Source: DP-20 sp964539925 (GTDB taxonomy: Bacteria > Desulfobacterota > Binatia > UBA9968). From it: a DNA stretch of 15,525 nt. Positions within the stretch are counted from its first letter, which is position 1. The number at the start of each line of letters is the position of its first letter. Both the position numbers and the translations under genes were made by a program. The notes beneath the pieces were generated by a model that was not told where the DNA came from, made no database searches, and was given only the letters and a program-made list of their open reading frames with translations. Positions 1-6,876 of this stretch are shown here, in pieces. The DNA is taken from assembly GCA_964539925.1 (NCBI GenBank), contig CAZILB010000094.1:1-15525 (forward strand), in the 5' to 3' direction.

Positions 1-1578
1 ATCGTTCACGTACTGGAAAGAGCTGGGGCGCGCTGGGTCTTCGGCGTACCCAGCGGGCCGGTGCTGCCGCTGATCGAGGCGCTGCGGAGAAGTCCCATCG
101 AATTTATCCTGACGGCGAGCGAGACTTCGGCCGGCTTTATGGCTTCTACCGTCGGTTCCCTGACCGGCGTTCCGGGCGTCTGCGTTTCGACTGTCGGGCC
201 TGGCGCAACGAATCTTACCACCGGTGTCGGCGCCGCCTGGCTCGACCGCGCGCCGGTGCTGGCGATCACGTGCAATGTGGCAACGCCCTGGCTTGGCCGG
301 CGCACCCAGATGCGTATTGACCACAATGCCCTTTTTAAACCGATCAGCAAGGCGACCTTTGCATTGCGCGGCGGCCGCGTGGGCGCGACTTTGGCGCGGG
401 CGATCCGGATTGCGACGGCTGAACCGCCGGGCCCGGTGCATCTCGATTTTTCCGAGGATGTCGCATTGCTCAAAGCCGGGAAGGTTGGTGAATCACCCCC
501 ATGGATTTCCCGTTTGCCGAATTTGTCCGGCGAGATCGTCCACACGGTTACGAAGGTGCTGAAAAGCGCGCGTCGCCCCCTGCTCGTTACCGGCCTCACG
601 TTCACACGCAGCGAGGAGCCGCTCAAGCTGCTCGGATTTATCGAACGAGCAAAAATGCCTTTCGTGACGACACTGCACGCCAAGGGTTTTCTCCCTGAGA
701 GTCATCCCTTCTGGGCAGGGGTTATTGGGCGCGCCCGGCGAACCGATATCAAAGCCTTCACCGACCAAGCCGATTTGATCCTCGCCGTCGGCTACGACCC
801 CATCGAGATAAACTATGAAGAATGGGCCGGCAAGGTTCCAATTGTTCACATCAGTAGCGAAGCCGCTGAGCGGGGCAAAAATTTGAAATTCCTCTGGAAC
901 AAAGCCTGCGATCTCGACGCGGCCATCCAAGCGCTGAGCGAAATTGATGGTACGCCGCATTGTTGGAGCGCGCAGGAGCTGGCGGTGCACCGCCGGACCT
1001 TCGCGCGCGCGCTGCGCCCGCGCTGCGATGGTTTTGCGCCGCATCAGGCCCTGGACATCCTGCGAGATCGGCTGCCGGCCGACGGCATACTGGCTTACGA
1101 TGTCGGCGCGCACACGCATCAAATCGCCAGCCAGTGGCGCACCGATTTCCCCAAGTCGCTGCTCGCGACCAACGGTTGGTCCTCCATGGGTTACGGCATG
1201 CCCGCAGCCTTCGCGGCCAAACTGGTGTTTCCCGACCGCGCCATCGCCTGCGTCGTGGGCGATGGCGGCTTTCAAATGACCGTCGGCGAACTGTCGCTGG
1301 CGCGGCGGCGGAATTTAGACCTGCCGGTCATCGTGCTTAACGACGGTTGGCTCGGGCTGATGAAAGTCAAGCAGGAGCGTAAGCACTATGCGCTTTCCGG
1401 AGTGCGACTGGGAGAACCGCCGGAGTCCCCGGCGCATTACTTCGGCGTGCCTTGCCGGCCGGCGAAAACGGCAGACGAATTCCGCGCCGCTCTGGATTGG
1501 GCCTTTGCGCTCGGCGGTCCGAGCGTGGTCGAAGCGTTCGTCGACGCCGAAGCCTACTCCGCCACGGTATTTGATTAA
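1..1578 (+). CDS. Thiamine pyrophosphate-dependent enzyme, acetolactate synthase-like (5' partial)
   Basis: The frame is open from the first base of the window to TAA at 1576-1578, giving 525 visible residues; only a short N-terminal piece is missing. It begins within the typical first strand (WVFGVPSGP, visible residues 12-20). The catalytic Glu that activates the cofactor is seen in ASETSAGFMA (Glu41). The C-terminal cofactor-binding motif is GDGGFQM (Asp421), followed 26 residues later by Asn in VLNDGWLG (Asn447). This is the three-domain layout (Pyr, central, PP) of acetolactate synthase, benzoylformate decarboxylase and relatives, which ligate or decarboxylate 2-keto acids. The usual RHE before the catalytic Glu in biosynthetic acetolactate synthase is ASE here, and no regulatory subunit gene follows, so a catabolic decarboxylase or lyase is at least as likely. 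The substrate cannot be told from sequence. The transporter gene starts 15 bases downstream and probably shares the transcript. Confidence 0.9.
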   Translation: MVHVLERAGARWVFGVPSGPVLPLIEALRRSPIEFILTASETSAGFMASTVGSLTGVPGVCVSTVGPGATNLTTGVGAAWLDRAPVLAITCNVATPWLGRRTQMRIDHNALFKPISKATFALRGGRVGATLARAIRIATAEPPGPVHLDFSEDVALLKAGKVGESPPWISRLPNLSGEIVHTVTKVLKSARRPLLVTGLTFTRSEEPLKLLGFIERAKMPFVTTLHAKGFLPESHPFWAGVIGRARRTDIKAFTDQADLILAVGYDPIEINYEEWAGKVPIVHISSEAAERGKNLKFLWNKACDLDAAIQALSEIDGTPHCWSAQELAVHRRTFARALRPRCDGFAPHQALDILRDRLPADGILAYDVGAHTHQIASQWRTDFPKSLLATNGWSSMGYGMPAAFAAKLVFPDRAIACVVGDGGFQMTVGELSLARRRNLDLPVIVLNDGWLGLMKVKQERKHYALSGVRLGEPPESPAHYFGVPCRPAKTADEFRAALDWAFALGGPSVVEAFVDAEAYSATVFD

Positions 1579-1593
1579 GCGGCGGGTATTTCC

Positions 1594-2850
1594 ATGGCCG
1601 AATTTGCACCCGCGCGCGATCCCTTTCGCTGGACCATCCTCGCTCTGATCACGGTCTCGCATATCATCGGCGCCGCCGCCCAGTATGGCATCAACACGCT
1701 GGCGCCTTTTTACCAGGAGGAGTTGGGGCTGACGCGGGCACAGGTCGGTTTGTTTTTTTCCGCCTTCTACCTGGCCATGACCGGCGCGTCTTTTTTCACG
1801 GGTTGGCTCGCCGACCGCAACGGCGTGCGCAAAACCTCGCTGCAAGGACATCTGCTGCTGGGAATCTGCACGATCGCGGCGTCGTTGTCGCCGTCGTTCG
1901 AGTGGGGCTGTGTGAGCTTTTTTCTCGCCGGCTTAGGCTACAGTTTTCTCAATCCCGCCTCTACCATCGGCGTCATGAGCTGGTTTACACGCGAAGAACG
2001 CGCGACCGCGATGGGCGCCAAGCAGACCGGCGTGCCCGCCGGCGGCGTGGTCGCTGCGATCCTGGCGCCGTCGCTGGTGCTCCTGATCGGCTGGCGCGGC
2101 GCCTTGGCCGCCCTGGGTTTGATCAATTTTCTTTTTGGCTTTCTCTTTTTTTCGTTGTGGCGCGAACCCGCAAGCGGCGCTGAAGCCGGCGGCGCGGCGA
2201 AACATGCAGCCGCCGAGGACTCCACGCCGCTCAATGTCTGGGGCCTGCTGCCGGTCAGTTGCGCCACGGCGATCTATCTCATCGGCCAGATGGTCTTGAT
2301 CACCTACGTGCCGCTCTATCTCAAGGACGCCATGGGTTATTCCGCCTATTGGGCGAGTCAAGCGCTGGCTTTAACGCAGGCCGGTGCCGTGGTTGGCCGC
2401 GTCGGTTGGGGGGTCGCAAGCGACCGATTGTTCGGCGGGCGGCGCAAGATCGTGCTCCTCGTCATTGGCATCCTCTCGGTCAACTTGATCGGCGCCCTGG
2501 GTTTCATGAACCAGGACTCCCCGATGATCCTGCTCATGGCGATTCTATTTCTCGCCGGCGTGTGCATCGTCGGCTACCAGGGAGTGTCGTACGCGCTCAT
2601 TGGCGAGATTGCCGGCAAAGCGAAAACCGGCGCCGGTCTGGGCATGATGATCGCGATCAACGCCGGCGCGGCCACGGTCGGCACGCCGGTTTTCGGCCAT
2701 ATCGTCGATCGCACGGGTTCCTACGCCACCGGTTGGCAGATGTTGGCTGCGGCGATTTCCGTCGGCATCATCGGCATGGCAGTGCTGCTCAAAGAGCCGC
2801 GCCGCGAATCAGCCGGCGAAACTTCGACCCAAAGGAGAGAAGAAATTTAA
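1594..2850 (+). CDS. Major facilitator superfamily transporter
   Basis: This 418-residue protein has about twelve hydrophobic helices in two blocks separated by a hydrophilic loop near residues 195-213, the normal length and layout for the major facilitator superfamily. The signature loop between helices 2 and 3 is clear as GWLADRNGVRK (residues 70-80). A Gly/Pro-rich helix 5 (AKQTGVPAGGVVAA) follows. It should sit in the cytoplasmic membrane and move a small solute, perhaps an organic acid by a proton-coupled mechanism; the substrate is not readable from sequence. The ATG at 1594 is chosen because it lies just before the first helix; no strong Shine-Dalgarno is visible, and translation may be coupled to the enzyme gene ending 15 bases upstream. 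The pairing suggests that the transporter imports or exports a substrate or product of that enzyme (inference). Confidence 0.93.
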   Translation: MAEFAPARDPFRWTILALITVSHIIGAAAQYGINTLAPFYQEELGLTRAQVGLFFSAFYLAMTGASFFTGWLADRNGVRKTSLQGHLLLGICTIAASLSPSFEWGCVSFFLAGLGYSFLNPASTIGVMSWFTREERATAMGAKQTGVPAGGVVAAILAPSLVLLIGWRGALAALGLINFLFGFLFFSLWREPASGAEAGGAAKHAAAEDSTPLNVWGLLPVSCATAIYLIGQMVLITYVPLYLKDAMGYSAYWASQALALTQAGAVVGRVGWGVASDRLFGGRRKIVLLVIGILSVNLIGALGFMNQDSPMILLMAILFLAGVCIVGYQGVSYALIGEIAGKAKTGAGLGMMIAINAGAATVGTPVFGHIVDRTGSYATGWQMLAAAISVGIIGMAVLLKEPRRESAGETSTQRREEI

Positions 2851-3006
2851 CCGCTAAGAAGCTAGCACGCCGAAACCGCAACCGAATCGGACTATCTCGC
2901 GCAAAGCTCGCAAAGGAGGGACAGGATAAGGCTAAGGCTTAGGTTAAAGCACCGGCTCTTCTCAACCTCGACCCTAACCTCAACCTATCCTTGGCGTGCT
3001 TAGCGT
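2851..3006. repeat. Imperfect inverted-repeat mosaic
   Basis: Two nested arms can be seen. The outer left arm (2852-2871, CGCTAAG then CACGCC with a 7-base insertion) is the reverse complement of GGCGTGCTTAGCG at 2993-3005. The inner arm (2921-2944, containing ACAGGATAAGGC and CTTAGGTT) pairs imperfectly with 2964-2991, which is built from AACCT units and ends in TATCCT. The RNA could fold into a long interrupted hairpin. Starting directly after the transporter stop codon, it could end or stabilise that transcript, or be a non-autonomous mobile repeat. I see no T-run of an intrinsic terminator and no transposase. Confidence 0.5.
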
Positions 3007-3008
3007 AT

Positions 3009-3034
3009 CCTTCGGCTTTGCTCAGGACAGGCTT
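3009..3034. repeat. Dispersed short palindromic repeat (CPEQSRR/PVLSKAEG type)
   Basis: The bases CCTTCGGCTTTGCTCAGGAC followed by AGGCTT match from memory a short repeat scattered in many bacterial genomes (CCTTCGGCTTCGCTCAGGACAGG), with one C-to-T change in the middle. On the minus strand its accidental translations give PVLSKAEG in one frame and CPEQSRR in another, the tell-tale peptides of this repeat in misannotated ORFs. It adjoins the inverted-repeat mosaic, so the two may have arrived or spread together. It is not a coding sequence. Confidence 0.6.
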
Positions 3035-3117
3035 GGCGCGAGAATTTCCCCTGTTTCTGATAGCTACGGGCGCCGGAATACTTGCGCGCGTCGCAAAAAA
3101 CGTCCCAAAAACATTTC

Positions 3118-3146
3118 TTGACCGGCCCATTTTTGAGTGATAGCGT
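3118..3146 (+). promoter_or_regulatory. Candidate sigma-70 promoter for the membrane protein gene
   Basis: A -35-like TTGACC (3118-3123, five of six) is followed after 17 bases by TAGCGT (3141-3146), which is weak as a -10 but preceded by TG in the extended -10 position (3138-3139). Transcription would begin near 3153, leaving a leader of about 65 bases before the ATG at 3220. Confidence 0.3.
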
Positions 3147-3219
3147 CCTGTCGGTAGCGGAGGCTTGCGAAGCGGTTGCGGCGCGACCCAGGCCATCATT
3201 CGGCCGAGGAGGAGCTCCC

Positions 3220-3753
3220 ATGGCGGCTCAAGCAAGCGGCACCCCCGGGTCTACGGCTGTTCTCCCGTTAACCCCAGCGATCTCCGACATCTATCAGCAA
3301 GGGATCGTTGCCGGCGTGCTCGGCGCCGCGACCATCGCCGTGTGGTTTTTTCTCGTGGATGTCGTGAGCGGGCGGCCGTTTTTTTATACGCCCAATCTGC
3401 TCGGCTCCGCGTTGTTTCAGCGCGGCGCCGTTCTCGGGCAACCCCACACTTTGGCCGTTTCGTTCGAAACGGTGCTGTTCTACACTTGGGTTCACGGTTT
3501 GGTATTTTGCGTTATCGGCGGGCTCGCCTCCAAGCTCCTTGCGTTGGCCGAGCGTGACATCCATGTCGGTTTTGGCGTTGTGCTCCTGTTTGTCTTCTTC
3601 GAGTTCGGCTTCGTCGGCGCGGCGTGGATCTTCGCCGAACCGATTCTCCGCGCTCTGGCATGGCCATCGGTCCTCGTTGGCAATCTGCTCGCGGCGGCGG
3701 TTATGGCGGTCTATTTTCGCCGCCGGCACGCCGGCCTCACCATAAGTCCATGA
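3220..3753 (+). CDS. Integral membrane protein of unknown function, four predicted helices
   Basis: I do not recognise the family. The start is set by an excellent Shine-Dalgarno, GAGGAGGA at 3206-3213, six bases before ATG 3220; the longer open frame starting at 3082 has no such support and reads through intergenic sequence. The protein has 177 residues: a hydrophilic N-terminus of about 25, then hydrophobic stretches near 27-49, 82-106, 115-140 and 147-165, and a short basic tail (FRRRH). The loop after helix 1 is conserved-looking (SGRPFFYTPNLLGSALF). There are no obvious catalytic or metal-binding motifs. It is separated from its neighbours on both sides by more than 100 bases, so it is probably its own unit. 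It is a small inner-membrane protein; any function would be a guess. Confidence 0.82.
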   Translation: MAAQASGTPGSTAVLPLTPAISDIYQQGIVAGVLGAATIAVWFFLVDVVSGRPFFYTPNLLGSALFQRGAVLGQPHTLAVSFETVLFYTWVHGLVFCVIGGLASKLLALAERDIHVGFGVVLLFVFFEFGFVGAAWIFAEPILRALAWPSVLVGNLLAAAVMAVYFRRRHAGLTISP

Positions 3754-3801
3754 TGGGAAAACGGGGCCGTCGGGTAACCCCGGCGCCAGTCTCGAGCGGG
3801 A

Positions 3802-3831
3802 TTGACAGCTTTCGTTCCGAGCGGCTAGTTT
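3802..3831 (+). promoter_or_regulatory. Candidate sigma-70 promoter for the Spy-like gene
   Basis: A perfect -35 hexamer TTGACA (3802-3807) is followed by TAGTTT (3826-3831), spacer 18, which keeps the three most conserved -10 positions (T1, A2, T6). Transcription would start near 3838, leaving a leader of about 25 bases that contains the Shine-Dalgarno GGAGG (3853-3857). Position, spacing and leader length all fit. Confidence 0.45.
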
Positions 3832-3862
3832 CAGCGGGGGTGCATAGCTTCCGGAGGTCTCC

Positions 3863-4432
3863 ATGCGAAAATTCATCCTGGCGGTGTCGGTGGTGGTTTG
3901 TCTCGTCATCGCCGGCTCTTCCGCCGCCGGCGCGCCAAGCACAGCCCGGCCGCCGTTTCCGGAGGAGGTGGTGGAGGCTTGGGAACGCTTGCAGCGGGCG
4001 CTTCAAGAGTGGGGAGGGCGGCTACGGGAGCGCGTGGGAGCGCGCGGCGCCGGTGAGGAGCGGCCGGTCATCAGTCAGATGCTGAGGCAAAAGGAGGCGT
4101 TGGGCCTCTCCGCCGAGCAAGTGCGCAAGCTCGAGCAACTGCGCGACGGCTTTCAGCGCCAGTCGGTCCGCGTGGATGCGGAGCTCAAGAATATCGAGAT
4201 GGAAATCACGACATTGTTGGAGAACGAGCCGGTGGAGGTGGCCAAGGTCGAAGCGAAAATTCGCGAAAGCGAAAAACTCCGGGCGGATATCCGAATCGCC
4301 CGCATTCGCGCCATCGAACAAGCCAAGGCCGTGCTGAACGCGGAACAAAAGAAAAAGCTGCAAGAGCTTACCGCTCAAGTCGGCGTGCCGCGTCCGGCTC
4401 GCAGCGGGCAGAATCCGTCGGCTAAAGAGTGA
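3863..4432 (+). CDS. Spy/CpxP-like periplasmic protein (heavy-metal-resistance/LTXXQ family)
   Basis: The 189-residue protein has a Sec signal peptide (basic MRK, hydrophobic core 4-18, likely cleavage after AAGA, residue 24), so it is periplasmic. The mature part is almost all charged amphipathic helix. Two LTXXQ-like motifs are seen, LSAEQVRKL (82-90) and LNAEQKKKL (158-166), the spacing-conserved signature of Spy, CpxP and the metal-sensor-like periplasmic proteins, which form a curved helical dimer. Family members bind unfolded proteins or metals and take part in envelope stress responses; which applies here is not known. GGAGG at 3853-3857 supports the ATG at 3863. A promoter candidate lies directly upstream. 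The N-terminal mature region (25-65) is Pro/Arg-rich and probably disordered. It is unlikely to belong to the secretion cluster, since 140 bases and a second promoter candidate separate it from the next gene. Confidence 0.8.
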   Translation: MRKFILAVSVVVCLVIAGSSAAGAPSTARPPFPEEVVEAWERLQRALQEWGGRLRERVGARGAGEERPVISQMLRQKEALGLSAEQVRKLEQLRDGFQRQSVRVDAELKNIEMEITTLLENEPVEVAKVEAKIRESEKLRADIRIARIRAIEQAKAVLNAEQKKKLQELTAQVGVPRPARSGQNPSAKE

Positions 4433-4545
4433 GCAGAACTTTCCCTCTGATCTGTCGTCCTGCCCATTGACCGTGGGCCTCGGCCGCATCGGCATCATAA
4501 TTTCGCATTTCGACGGTATGGCGAGAAGGTTGTAAAAAATCGGGA

Positions 4546-4574
4546 TTCCCACCCGACCGGTTATTTGTTATCAT
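4546..4574 (+). promoter_or_regulatory. Candidate extended -10 promoter for the cupin gene and gspE
   Basis: TTCCCA (4546-4551, four of six) lies 17 bases before TATCAT (4569-4574, five of six), which carries TG one base upstream (4566-4567), an extended -10. Transcription would start near 4581, downstream of the first in-frame ATG (4573) and about seven bases before the second (4588). That would favour the second start and a nearly leaderless message. Confidence 0.4.
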
Positions 4575-4587
4575 GGGGCCGCGAGTT

Positions 4588-4968
4588 ATGGCACACCAAA
4601 CCGACAATGACAAAAGAGTGGAAAAACCCTGGGGTTACGAGATTATCTGGGCTCACACGGAGCGCTACGTCGGCAAGATTCTTCACATCGACAAGGGTGA
4701 ATCCTTGAGCTACCAGTATCACCGGGTGAAAGATGAAACGATTCGCCTGCTCGCCGGCGCGCTCGAAATGGACATCGAGGTGAATGGAAAGCGGGAAAAA
4801 CTGCGCCTCGCGCCGGGGGAGTCCCTCCACATCACACCGGGCATGAAGCATCGTATGATCGCAGTGGAAGACTGCGACGTGCTGGAAGTCTCAACGCCGG
4901 AGCTCGATGATGTCGTGCGCTTGGAAGACCGCTATGGCCGGGCGGATCCGGGCACCGGCAAGTCATGA
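4588..4968 (+). CDS. Small cupin protein, phosphomannose isomerase type II-like
   Basis: From ATG 4588 the protein has 126 residues and one cupin barrel. The opening VEKPWGYEIIW (11-21) and the motif GESLSYQYHRVKDETIRLLAG (37-57, cupin motif 1) match the stand-alone cupins related to the C-terminal domain of mannose-1-phosphate guanylyltransferase/mannose-6-phosphate isomerase. Likely metal ligands are Gln43, His45 and Glu50, with His88 in PGMKHRM of cupin motif 2. The full bifunctional enzyme is about 480 residues and its nucleotidyltransferase domain is absent here, so this is a one-domain protein that may isomerise or bind a sugar phosphate. An in-frame ATG at 4573 would add five residues; neither start has a good Shine-Dalgarno, and the promoter candidate at 4546-4574 favours 4588. 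gspE begins 19 bases after the stop, so the two are probably co-transcribed, though no functional tie to secretion is evident. Confidence 0.87.
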   Translation: MAHQTDNDKRVEKPWGYEIIWAHTERYVGKILHIDKGESLSYQYHRVKDETIRLLAGALEMDIEVNGKREKLRLAPGESLHITPGMKHRMIAVEDCDVLEVSTPELDDVVRLEDRYGRADPGTGKS

Positions 4969-4987
4969 TTTGCCATAGAGATTTTTT

Positions 4988-6685
4988 ATGGACACACAGG
5001 TAGGTCTTCCGGAGCTGCTGGTCGAGCGTCGGCTCATCTCCGGCGACGAGCTTGATCGCGTAACCAAATTGCGGGATGAACAGCAAGCTCCGCTGACTCG
5101 CCTCTTGGTCGAGTTGGGACTCATCTCCGAGGAGGATCTATTGCCGGTTCTGCGCGATTACTTCGCGCTGCCGATGATGTCGCTGCGCGAGGTCCCCAAT
5201 ACACCTTTGCCCATTACGCTGCCATCGGGGGCGGGAGATTTTTTCAAGCTTGCGCGCATGGTGCCGGTGAAGATCGACGGGCGCGATCTGTTGGTCGCGA
5301 CCACCGATCCTCTGGATCTGGCTCGCTTGCATGCTCTGGAACTCGCGGTGGGTCTGCGCGTGAAGCCGGTGCTGGCCAAGGAGAAAGAAATTTTTGCGCG
5401 CATCGAGGCTCTCTATGGCGCCACGGCGGAGGCTGTAAACAATCAAGGCTTCGAGCAGTCGATTGAGGGTATCGGCGAAGAAGAAGACGTTGCCCATTTG
5501 CGCGACATGGCCTCCGAAGTGCCGGTTATTCGCATGGTGAACCAGATGCTCATTCGCGCCTTGGAAAGCCGCGCTTCAGACGTGCACATCGAACCGTTCG
5601 AAAACCAGCTGAAAATTCGCTATCGCATTGACGGCATTCTTCACGAAGTCGAATCGCCGCCTCGCCACCTGAAAGCTGCGGTCATTTCGCGACTCAAAAT
5701 TCTCGCCCAGCTCAATATCGCCGAGCGCCGATTGCCGCAGGACGGGCGCATCAAGACCCGCTTGGGCGGCAAAGATGTCGATCTGCGTATCGCTACCGTG
5801 CCGACGCTTTATGGCGAAAGTATGGTGATTCGAATTTTGGAGCGTGGCCAGATTTTTTCGCAACTCGAGACTCTCGGCTTTGCACCCGAGCTCTTGTCGC
5901 GTTTCAATGAGATGATCTTAAAGCCCCATGGCATGATCCTAGTGACCGGGCCCACCGGCAGCGGTAAAACTACGACCCTTTACGGCGCGCTACAGAAAAT
6001 CAATGATCCCGGCAAGAAGATCATTACCATCGAAGATCCGGTGGAGTATCAATTGAGCGGTGTCAACCAGATTCACGTCAAACCTCTGATTGGCCTGACC
6101 TTTGCCAACGGTCTGCGCTCGATCGTCCGCCAGGATCCCGATGTCATCATGGTCGGCGAAATCCGCGACGCCGAAACCGCGGAAATTGCCGTTCAGGCGG
6201 CGCTCACCGGCCACCTGGTTTTTTCCACCCTGCACACCAACGATGCCGCCGGCGCGATTTCGCGCCTGCTCGAAATGGGCGTGCAGGATTATCTCCTATC
6301 GTCGTCGCTGCTCGCGGTGCTGGCGCAACGGCTGGTGCGCAAACTCTGTCACCACTGCCGCAAACAGGCGCCTTTTAGCGGCATGGAAGACACGGTGCCG
6401 GCATGGGGTTTTCAAGCCGGCGATGAGCCGCACATGGTCTGGGAAGCAGTCGGCTGCGACTTTTGCAGCGGCACGGGCTACTTGGGTCGGGTCGGGATTT
6501 ATGAGTTACTGCCGGTCACATCGGAAATTGGCAAAATCATTGTCCAACGCGCCGACGCCAACTCGATACGCGATCTGGCGGTCGAGCAGGGCATGCGCCT
6601 GCTGCGAGATGACGGCTGGGACAAAGTACGCCAGGGCGTTACGACTCTGGCGGAGGTCTTGCGGGTCACAAGGGAAGAAACGTAA
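4988..6685 (+). CDS. gspE: Type II secretion system ATPase GspE
   Basis: A 565-residue cytoplasmic hexameric ATPase that powers pseudopilus assembly. The N-terminal GspE/PilB domain (about 1-145, opening with LVERRLISGDELD) binds GspL; the RecA-like domain follows. Seen directly: Walker A GPTGSGKTT (321-329), Asp box ITIEDPVEY (346-354), Walker B DVIMVGEIRD (385-394), His box TGHLVFSTLHTND (407-419), and the tetracysteine zinc site Cys454-Cys457 and Cys490-Cys493, which separates GspE from PilT-type retraction ATPases. PilB of type IV pili has the same motifs; the neighbours gspF-gspD decide for T2SS. The ATG at 4988 follows the cupin gene by 19 bases, with only a weak purine patch (AGAG) upstream. 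The stop at 6683 is followed by the repeat cluster and the assembly gap. Confidence 0.97.
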   Translation: MDTQVGLPELLVERRLISGDELDRVTKLRDEQQAPLTRLLVELGLISEEDLLPVLRDYFALPMMSLREVPNTPLPITLPSGAGDFFKLARMVPVKIDGRDLLVATTDPLDLARLHALELAVGLRVKPVLAKEKEIFARIEALYGATAEAVNNQGFEQSIEGIGEEEDVAHLRDMASEVPVIRMVNQMLIRALESRASDVHIEPFENQLKIRYRIDGILHEVESPPRHLKAAVISRLKILAQLNIAERRLPQDGRIKTRLGGKDVDLRIATVPTLYGESMVIRILERGQIFSQLETLGFAPELLSRFNEMILKPHGMILVTGPTGSGKTTTLYGALQKINDPGKKIITIEDPVEYQLSGVNQIHVKPLIGLTFANGLRSIVRQDPDVIMVGEIRDAETAEIAVQAALTGHLVFSTLHTNDAAGAISRLLEMGVQDYLLSSSLLAVLAQRLVRKLCHHCRKQAPFSGMEDTVPAWGFQAGDEPHMVWEAVGCDFCSGTGYLGRVGIYELLPVTSEIGKIIVQRADANSIRDLAVEQGMRLLRDDGWDKVRQGVTTLAEVLRVTREET

Positions 6686-6690
6686 AAATC

Positions 6691-6753
6691 GTTCAAGGGT
6701 TCAAGGTTCAAAAGTTCAATGACGGAGCGATCGCAGAAATTCTGACCTTGAAC
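6691..6753. repeat. GTTCAA repeat cluster at the edge of the assembly gap
   Basis: Four GTTCAA units start at 6691, 6699, 6706 and 6714 (steps of 8, 7 and 8 bases). An inverted unit, GACCTTGAAC, ends at 6753 where the Ns begin, and another inverted fragment (TTTGAAC, 6854-6860) follows the Ns. The inverted unit is the reverse complement of 6699-6708 with one mismatch. The cluster lies between gspE and gspF and probably contains more copies hidden in the gap. Confidence 0.65.
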
Positions 6754-6853
6754 NNNNNNNNNNNNNNNNNNNNNNNNNNNNNNNNNNNNNNNNNNNNNNN
6801 NNNNNNNNNNNNNNNNNNNNNNNNNNNNNNNNNNNNNNNNNNNNNNNNNNNNN
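6754..6853. other. Assembly gap (100 Ns)
   Basis: Exactly 100 Ns, a customary placeholder for a scaffold gap of unknown length. The true distance between gspE and gspF is therefore unknown, and a small gene or promoter could be missing here. Both flanks are intergenic, so neither gene appears broken by it. Confidence 0.95.
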
Positions 6854-6876
6854 TTTGAACAAATCTTTCGAAGACC

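Larger units (their letters stand above)
2851..3219. other. Intergenic stretch with repeats, no gene
   Basis: These 369 bases hold no convincing gene on either strand. The two open frames on the minus strand (2939-3235 and 3000-3221) are low-complexity, lack family features and run straight through known repeat sequence. The first 180 bases are a repeat mosaic, described separately. The remainder (about 3035-3117) has A-rich patches but nothing I can name, followed by a promoter candidate at 3118-3146. Confidence 0.7.

Noticed and set aside
6..683. Long minus-strand open frame opposite the thiamine diphosphate enzyme
   Set aside because: It is the reverse shadow of a GC-rich coding sequence with clear family motifs on the plus strand.
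2939..3235. Minus-strand open frames of 98 and 73 codons in the spacer after the transporter
   Set aside because: They contain the PVLSKAEG and CPEQSRR peptides of a dispersed repeat, overlap a plus-strand gene with a far better ribosome site, and show no family pattern.
3762..3784. GC-rich hairpin after the four-helix membrane protein gene as an intrinsic terminator
   Set aside because: The stem is short and interrupted and no T-run follows.
4467..4501. TTGACC with CATAAT as a promoter for the cupin gene
   Set aside because: The spacer would be 23 bases, too long; the element at 4546-4574 is better.
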